NCBI GenBank assembly: GCA_038324115.1
Contig: JBBQHQ010000125.1
Span: forward strand, 1-8,128
From: Gaiellasilicea sp038324115
Lineage (GTDB): Bacteria; Actinomycetota; Thermoleophilia; Gaiellales; Gaiellaceae
Reading direction: 5' to 3'
Length of the DNA: 8,128 nt
Position numbers and translations under genes: made by a program. Positions 5,561 to 8,128 of this stretch are shown piece after piece (position 1 is the first letter of the stretch; every line of letters begins with the position of its first letter). The notes under the pieces are model-generated. The model saw nothing but the letters and a program-made list of their open reading frames with translations, was not told where the DNA came from and made no database searches.

Positions 5561-6255
5561 GAGCCGACCTCCGCGACGACGTGGAAGTTGGCGATCAGCG
5601 AGCCCGGGACCGGCTCACGGAGCACGGCCGAGCGCCGGTCGACGGCCTCGGCGAGCGCGTTCGCGGCGCCAACGAAGGGAGCGGCCGCCACCCGGAGGTG
5701 CGCGCGCCCGGCAAGGAGTTCGATGAAGTGGCTGAAGAGCATCGCGAGGGTGGCGGTCGAGCCTGCGCCGGGCCGGACGTCGAGCGTGGCCCAATCGCCG
5801 TTCTCGCGGAAGAGGCGCTCCAGCCCCGCGTGCGTCCAGCGCCACAGGTCGTTCGGCGAGGGATGGTACACCTGCACGCCGTGCGTCGACGCGAGCACGC
5901 GGCCGCCCGGAGCGGTCACGCGGCGGAGCTCCCGGACGGCCTGCGCCGGATCGTCGCAGTGCTCGAGCACCTGGTTGCAGAGGACGACGTCGAACGAGCC
6001 GTCCTCGACCGGCAGCGCCTCGACCGGGCCGAGCAGGTCGGCGGCGGGATTCTCGACGATGTCGACGCCGACGTAGCTCGCGGCCGAGGCGAAGTAGGGG
6101 TAATACGGCTTGACCCCGCAGCCGACGTCGAGGACGCGCTGGCCCGCGGCCCGTGCGCCCTCCGCCTCGAGCCAGCGCGCGAGCGGGGCTCGGACGGCGT
6201 AGGTCGCCGAGCGCCGCGAGGGGTTGCGGCGGAGCTCTCCCGGCCATTCAGCCAT
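5557..6255 (-). CDS. Class I SAM-dependent methyltransferase (Methyltransf_11 type)
   Basis: This 232-residue protein is predicted to be cytoplasmic. Motif I, VLDVGCGVKPYYPYF (41-55), is the SAM-binding glycine loop. YVGVDIVENP (61-70) supplies the acidic residue after strand 2 (D65), LPVEDGSFDVVLCNQVLEHCDDP (81-103) is the usual motif II/III block, and LRRVTAPGGRVLAST follows. The later part (HPSPNDLWRWTHAGLERLF, 131-149) is common in methyltransferases of polysaccharide loci. The methyl acceptor is unknown: a sugar hydroxyl, a lipid-linked intermediate or a chain end are the likely choices from context; small-molecule acceptors cannot be excluded. The ATG at 6255 lies 8 bases inside the end of the upstream polymerase gene (ATGGCTGA) and has AGGGG seven bases before it. 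The stop overlaps the epimerase GTG by four bases, so it is tightly coupled on both sides. No membrane segment is clear, although 164-182 is mildly hydrophobic. Confidence 0.85.
   Translation of the reverse strand: MAEWPGELRRNPSRRSATYAVRAPLARWLEAEGARAAGQRVLDVGCGVKPYYPYFASAASYVGVDIVENPAADLLGPVEALPVEDGSFDVVLCNQVLEHCDDPAQAVRELRRVTAPGGRVLASTHGVQVYHPSPNDLWRWTHAGLERLFRENGDWATLDVRPGAGSTATLAMLFSHFIELLAGRAHLRVAAAPFVGAANALAEAVDRRSAVLREPVPGSLIANFHVVAEVGS
5568..5572 (-). promoter_or_regulatory. Shine-Dalgarno GGAGG for the epimerase GTG start
   Basis: GGAGG on the minus strand (5572-5568) lies seven bases before the GTG at 5560, inside the end of the methyltransferase gene. It fixes this GTG as the start and shows that an internal cistron of the operon has its own strong ribosome site. 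Confidence 0.75.
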
Positions 6256-7588
6256 CGGCGCGCCCCTGCGGCAGCCATGCGAGGACGAGGCCCACCCCGA
6301 ACCAGGTCAGCGCGTCGAGCGGCAGCGCGGCGACGAGACCCTGTGCCGTCCAGCCGCCCGCGCAGGCGAGCAGGATCGCCGCGCCGGCGAGGAGCGGGCC
6401 GGGCGCCGCTCCGCGCAGGACGGCGCGGGCCGCGACGGCGACGGGCGCGAAGAGCGTCGCGAGAAAGAGGAGGAGCCCGGGCAGCCCCAGGTCGGCGAGC
6501 GCCTGGACGTAGGCGTTCTGGACGCCGTACGGCTCCGCCGCGCTCGGGAACGCCTGCTCGGCCACGTCGGGGAAGCGCCGGCGGGCGTCGGCCGTGTAGG
6601 GCTCGAGCGTCGCGTACTCCTGCGTCGCCTGCCAGCCCGCCCCGGTGACCGGGTGATCGGCGAAGACGCGGAGGCCGTAGTAGCCGAGAAGTGTTCGGTG
6701 CGAGTAGGTCTGCACGTCCTCGGAGGTCGTGCGCTCGGCCGGCAGGAGGCCGGTGAATCGGGCGAACTGACCGATGTCGCCACCGCGGAGCGCAACCACG
6801 CCGAGGAGCGTAACCCCCGTCACCGCGACCGCCGTCAGGAACCGGCGGCCCGTCAGCGTCCGTAGGCGGACGCCGGCCGTGAGGAGCAGGAGGCCGGCGG
6901 TGAGAAGCCCCGCGGCGCCGCCCACGGAGCCCGAGAGCACGAGCGCGACCGACCCCGTCACGCAGGCGGCCACGGTCAACCGGCCGAGCTGCCAGCGGGG
7001 CCCGAGCGCGATCGCGGCGAGCCCGGCCGCGAGTGCCGTGGCGCCTGCGACGGCGAAGTCGTGGTAGCCGATCCAGGACGGCTGGCGGCTCCCTTCGAGC
7101 CCGCCCCAGCCCGCGAACCCGGCAAGGCCCACGACGTCGAGTACCGCGAGCCAGGCGACGAGCGCCCAGAGCACGAGCCTGAGTGAGGGCTCGGAGCGGA
7201 CGAGCGCGAAAGCCGCGACCGCGAGGAGCGCGTACTCGGCGAATCCGGCCGCCGTGACGAGGTGTGTCCCCGTCGCGTAGGCCCGCCCCGAGGCCGCGCC
7301 GACGACGAGGCCGACGCCGACCCACGCCAGAAGCAGGACGGCGGGCACGACGACGAGGGGCCAGCCGGCCGGCCGGGGGAGGCCGTCGCGCCGGAGACGG
7401 TGCACGGCGACGGCGAAGAGGAGCACGACCGCGAGGTCGGAGAGCTTGACCGTGACGCTGCCCGCGGAGACGGACGGCTGGTAATCGGCGTGCAGCAGCA
7501 GCACCGGGACCGACGAGGCGAGGAGAAGAGCGCCGACGGGGGCCGGTAGGCGCGCGGCCGTGCGGGCCAGAGCCGTCAACGCGCGCAA
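6248..7588 (-). CDS. O-antigen polymerase/ligase family membrane protein (Wzy/WaaL type, Wzy_C domain)
   Basis: This 446-residue polytopic protein has about ten to twelve membrane segments. The family signature is the large outer loop after about residue 268: SHRTLLGYYGLRVFADHPVTGAGW (296-319), then a soluble stretch, then VQNAYVQALADLGLPGLLLFL (356-376). The H/R-rich 'F-x-x-HP-x-x-G-x-G' element and the 'N-x-Y-(L/V)-Q-x-L-x-(D/E)-x-G' element are typical of PF04932. Such proteins join undecaprenyl-linked repeat units into chains (Wzy) or move finished chains to an acceptor (WaaL); sequence alone does not separate the two. The divergent Wzx-like flippase next door favours a Wzy role. Start is uncertain. 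TTG at 7588 is the furthest, but a -10-like TATAGT (7593-7588) overlaps it, so the transcript would begin near 7581 and TTG at 7579 (three codons later) may be the true, leaderless start. The first membrane segment (about 15-34) is intact either way. First gene of the operon; 8-base overlap with the methyltransferase gene. Confidence 0.8.
   Translation of the reverse strand: MRALTALARTAARLPAPVGALLLASSVPVLLLHADYQPSVSAGSVTVKLSDLAVVLLFAVAVHRLRRDGLPRPAGWPLVVVPAVLLLAWVGVGLVVGAASGRAYATGTHLVTAAGFAEYALLAVAAFALVRSEPSLRLVLWALVAWLAVLDVVGLAGFAGWGGLEGSRQPSWIGYHDFAVAGATALAAGLAAIALGPRWQLGRLTVAACVTGSVALVLSGSVGGAAGLLTAGLLLLTAGVRLRTLTGRRFLTAVAVTGVTLLGVVALRGGDIGQFARFTGLLPAERTTSEDVQTYSHRTLLGYYGLRVFADHPVTGAGWQATQEYATLEPYTADARRRFPDVAEQAFPSAAEPYGVQNAYVQALADLGLPGLLLFLATLFAPVAVAARAVLRGAAPGPLLAGAAILLACAGGWTAQGLVAALPLDALTWFGVGLVLAWLPQGRADG
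6263..6267 (-). promoter_or_regulatory. Shine-Dalgarno AGGGG for the methyltransferase start
   Basis: AGGGG on the minus strand (6267-6263) lies seven bases before the ATG at 6255, inside the last codons of the polymerase/ligase gene. It supports the ATG that overlaps the upstream stop by eight bases. Confidence 0.6.
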
Positions 7589-7595
7589 CTATACT
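7588..7595. promoter_or_regulatory. Shared bidirectional -10 element ACTATACT
   Basis: Only 18 bases separate the two divergent starts (7588 and 7607). ACTATACT contains TATACT on the plus strand (7590-7595) and TATAGT on the minus strand (7593-7588), each five of six to TATAAT and the most AT-rich spot nearby. Normal spacing puts the start sites near 7602 (+) and 7581 (-), about 20 bases apart. No convincing -35 box is seen in either direction. It would drive the flippase and the polymerase operon from one opened site. Confidence 0.5.
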
Positions 7596-7606
7596 CGCGT
7601 CCCGAC

Positions 7607-8128
7607 ATGCGCTCGCGGCTTCTCTGGCGCCGTCTGGCGACCGCCGCCGGCCTCTACGGCTCTACCGCTCTCGGGATCGTGGGCACCGTCGTCGCCACGA
7701 ACGTGCTCGGGCCGTACCGGTTCGGCCTCTTCGCGACCACGCTCGTCGCCATCGGGTTCTTCCAGGTGCTGCTCGACCTGACCGTCGAGGAGTCGCTGAC
7801 CAAGTACGGCTTTCGCTACGCGTCCAGCGAGCAGTGGGGGCGGCTGCGCGGCCTCTTCCGGTCGGCTCTCCGGCTGAAGCTGCTCGGCGGCGCGCTCGCG
7901 GGCGTGTGCCTGCTCGGGCTCGCTCCCGTCGCGGACGCGCTCTTCGACGGGAGGGGGCTCGGCCGCCTCTTCGTCGCGGGCGCGGCACTCCCGTTCCTCC
8001 AGAGCGCCGAGAACGTGGCGGGCACGGCGCTGCTCCTGCGCGGCCGCTACGACCTGCGCGGGCTCTTCCAGACGATCTCGCAGGGATCGCGCCTCGCGGC
8101 GGTGGCGGTCGGCACCCAGTTCGGCGTC
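7607..8128 (+). CDS. Wzx-type polysaccharide/oligosaccharide flippase (MOP superfamily), 3' end beyond window
   Basis: The frame is open from ATG 7607 to the right edge with no stop, giving 174 residues of a longer protein (family length is usually 400-500). The start MRSRLLWRRLATAAGLYGST is basic and leads into a first membrane segment (about 14-32, ending before ATNVLGPYRFGLFA). The 'LGP-x-x-(Y/F)G' turn after helix 1 and a second helix TTLVAIGFFQVLLDL followed by a cytoplasmic stretch (TKYGFRYASSEQWGRLRGLF) are typical of the polysaccharide biosynthesis branch of the MOP superfamily. A third helix (LKLLGGALAGVCLLGLAPVADALF) and LPFLQSAENVAGTALLLRGRYDLRGLFQ follow; the latter matches the usual post-helix-4 loop. 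These proteins move undecaprenyl-linked oligosaccharides across the membrane. No Shine-Dalgarno precedes the ATG, and the -10-like TATACT gives a leader of about five bases. It is divergent from a Wzy-like gene, as expected for a Wzx/Wzy locus. Confidence 0.8.
   Translation, partial: MRSRLLWRRLATAAGLYGSTALGIVGTVVATNVLGPYRFGLFATTLVAIGFFQVLLDLTVEESLTKYGFRYASSEQWGRLRGLFRSALRLKLLGGALAGVCLLGLAPVADALFDGRGLGRLFVAGAALPFLQSAENVAGTALLLRGRYDLRGLFQTISQGSRLAAVAVGTQFGV

Noticed and set aside
4763..6076. Plus-strand open frame of 437 codons opposite the epimerase and methyltransferase genes
   Set aside because: It mirrors two genes with clear motifs and overlaps; residues are mostly Arg/Glu/Ala/Val with no domain.
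5916..7325. Minus-strand open frame of 469 codons over the polymerase gene in another frame
   Set aside because: It is almost purely Arg/Gly/Ala/Pro. The overlapping frame encodes a membrane protein with Wzy_C-type motifs.
1..8128. CRISPR arrays, tRNA/rRNA genes, insertion sequences, riboswitches, phage or defence genes
   Set aside because: No direct-repeat series, no RNA gene signatures and no transposase or defence motifs were seen, and nearly every base belongs to the polysaccharide genes listed.

Overview
The window is a very GC-rich (roughly 70% or more by eye), almost gap-free stretch of a bacterial chromosome. GTG and TTG starts, four-to-eight-base gene overlaps and the arginine/alanine-rich codon style suggest an actinobacterial-type genome. 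The secreted glycoside hydrolase with the 'GIFDDAS..YGNPDE.FPLL..LG.Q.IRV.L.W' opening reminds me of a family common in Thermoleophilia (Gaiella/Solirubrobacter relatives). That placement is an inference from memory.

Layout, left to right. At 1-116 (+) lies the tail of a gene entering from the left, apparently a paralogue of the membrane glycosyltransferase it meets tail to tail. 2438-7 (-) is a two-gene operon of polytopic GT-C type glycosyltransferases sharing a 4-base GTGA overlap. An 84-base divergent control region follows. 2523-4626 (+) is a second two-gene operon: a UDP-glucuronate decarboxylase that makes UDP-xylose, then a secreted clan GH-A glycoside hydrolase starting at a TTG inside the last codons of the first gene. 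It converges, with a 35-base overlap, on a three-gene operon 7588-4592 (-): a Wzy/WaaL-type O-antigen polymerase/ligase, a SAM-dependent methyltransferase and a WbpP/GalE-type UDP-sugar 4-epimerase. An 18-base divergent gap then leads to a Wzx-type polysaccharide flippase (7607 to the right edge, +, incomplete).

Together these look like the middle of a cell-surface polysaccharide locus. The two SDR enzymes supply nucleotide sugars (UDP-xylose and a 4-epimerised, probably N-acetylated or acidic, UDP-sugar). The GT-C enzymes add sugars on the outer face from lipid-linked donors. The flippase moves lipid-linked units, the Wzy-like protein polymerises or ligates them, the methyltransferase may modify sugars or ends, and the exported hydrolase may trim or release the product. 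No priming transferase, transposase, tRNA, CRISPR array or toxin-antitoxin pair was seen. No stretch over 300 bases lacks a gene.

The best second-look points are the hidden paralogue tail at 1-116, a shared bidirectional -10 element at 7588-7595, a split in start signals (internal genes mostly have Shine-Dalgarno sequences, operon-first genes have none and may be leaderless), and the serine at the substrate gatekeeper position of the epimerase. I did not find a clearly new kind of system.
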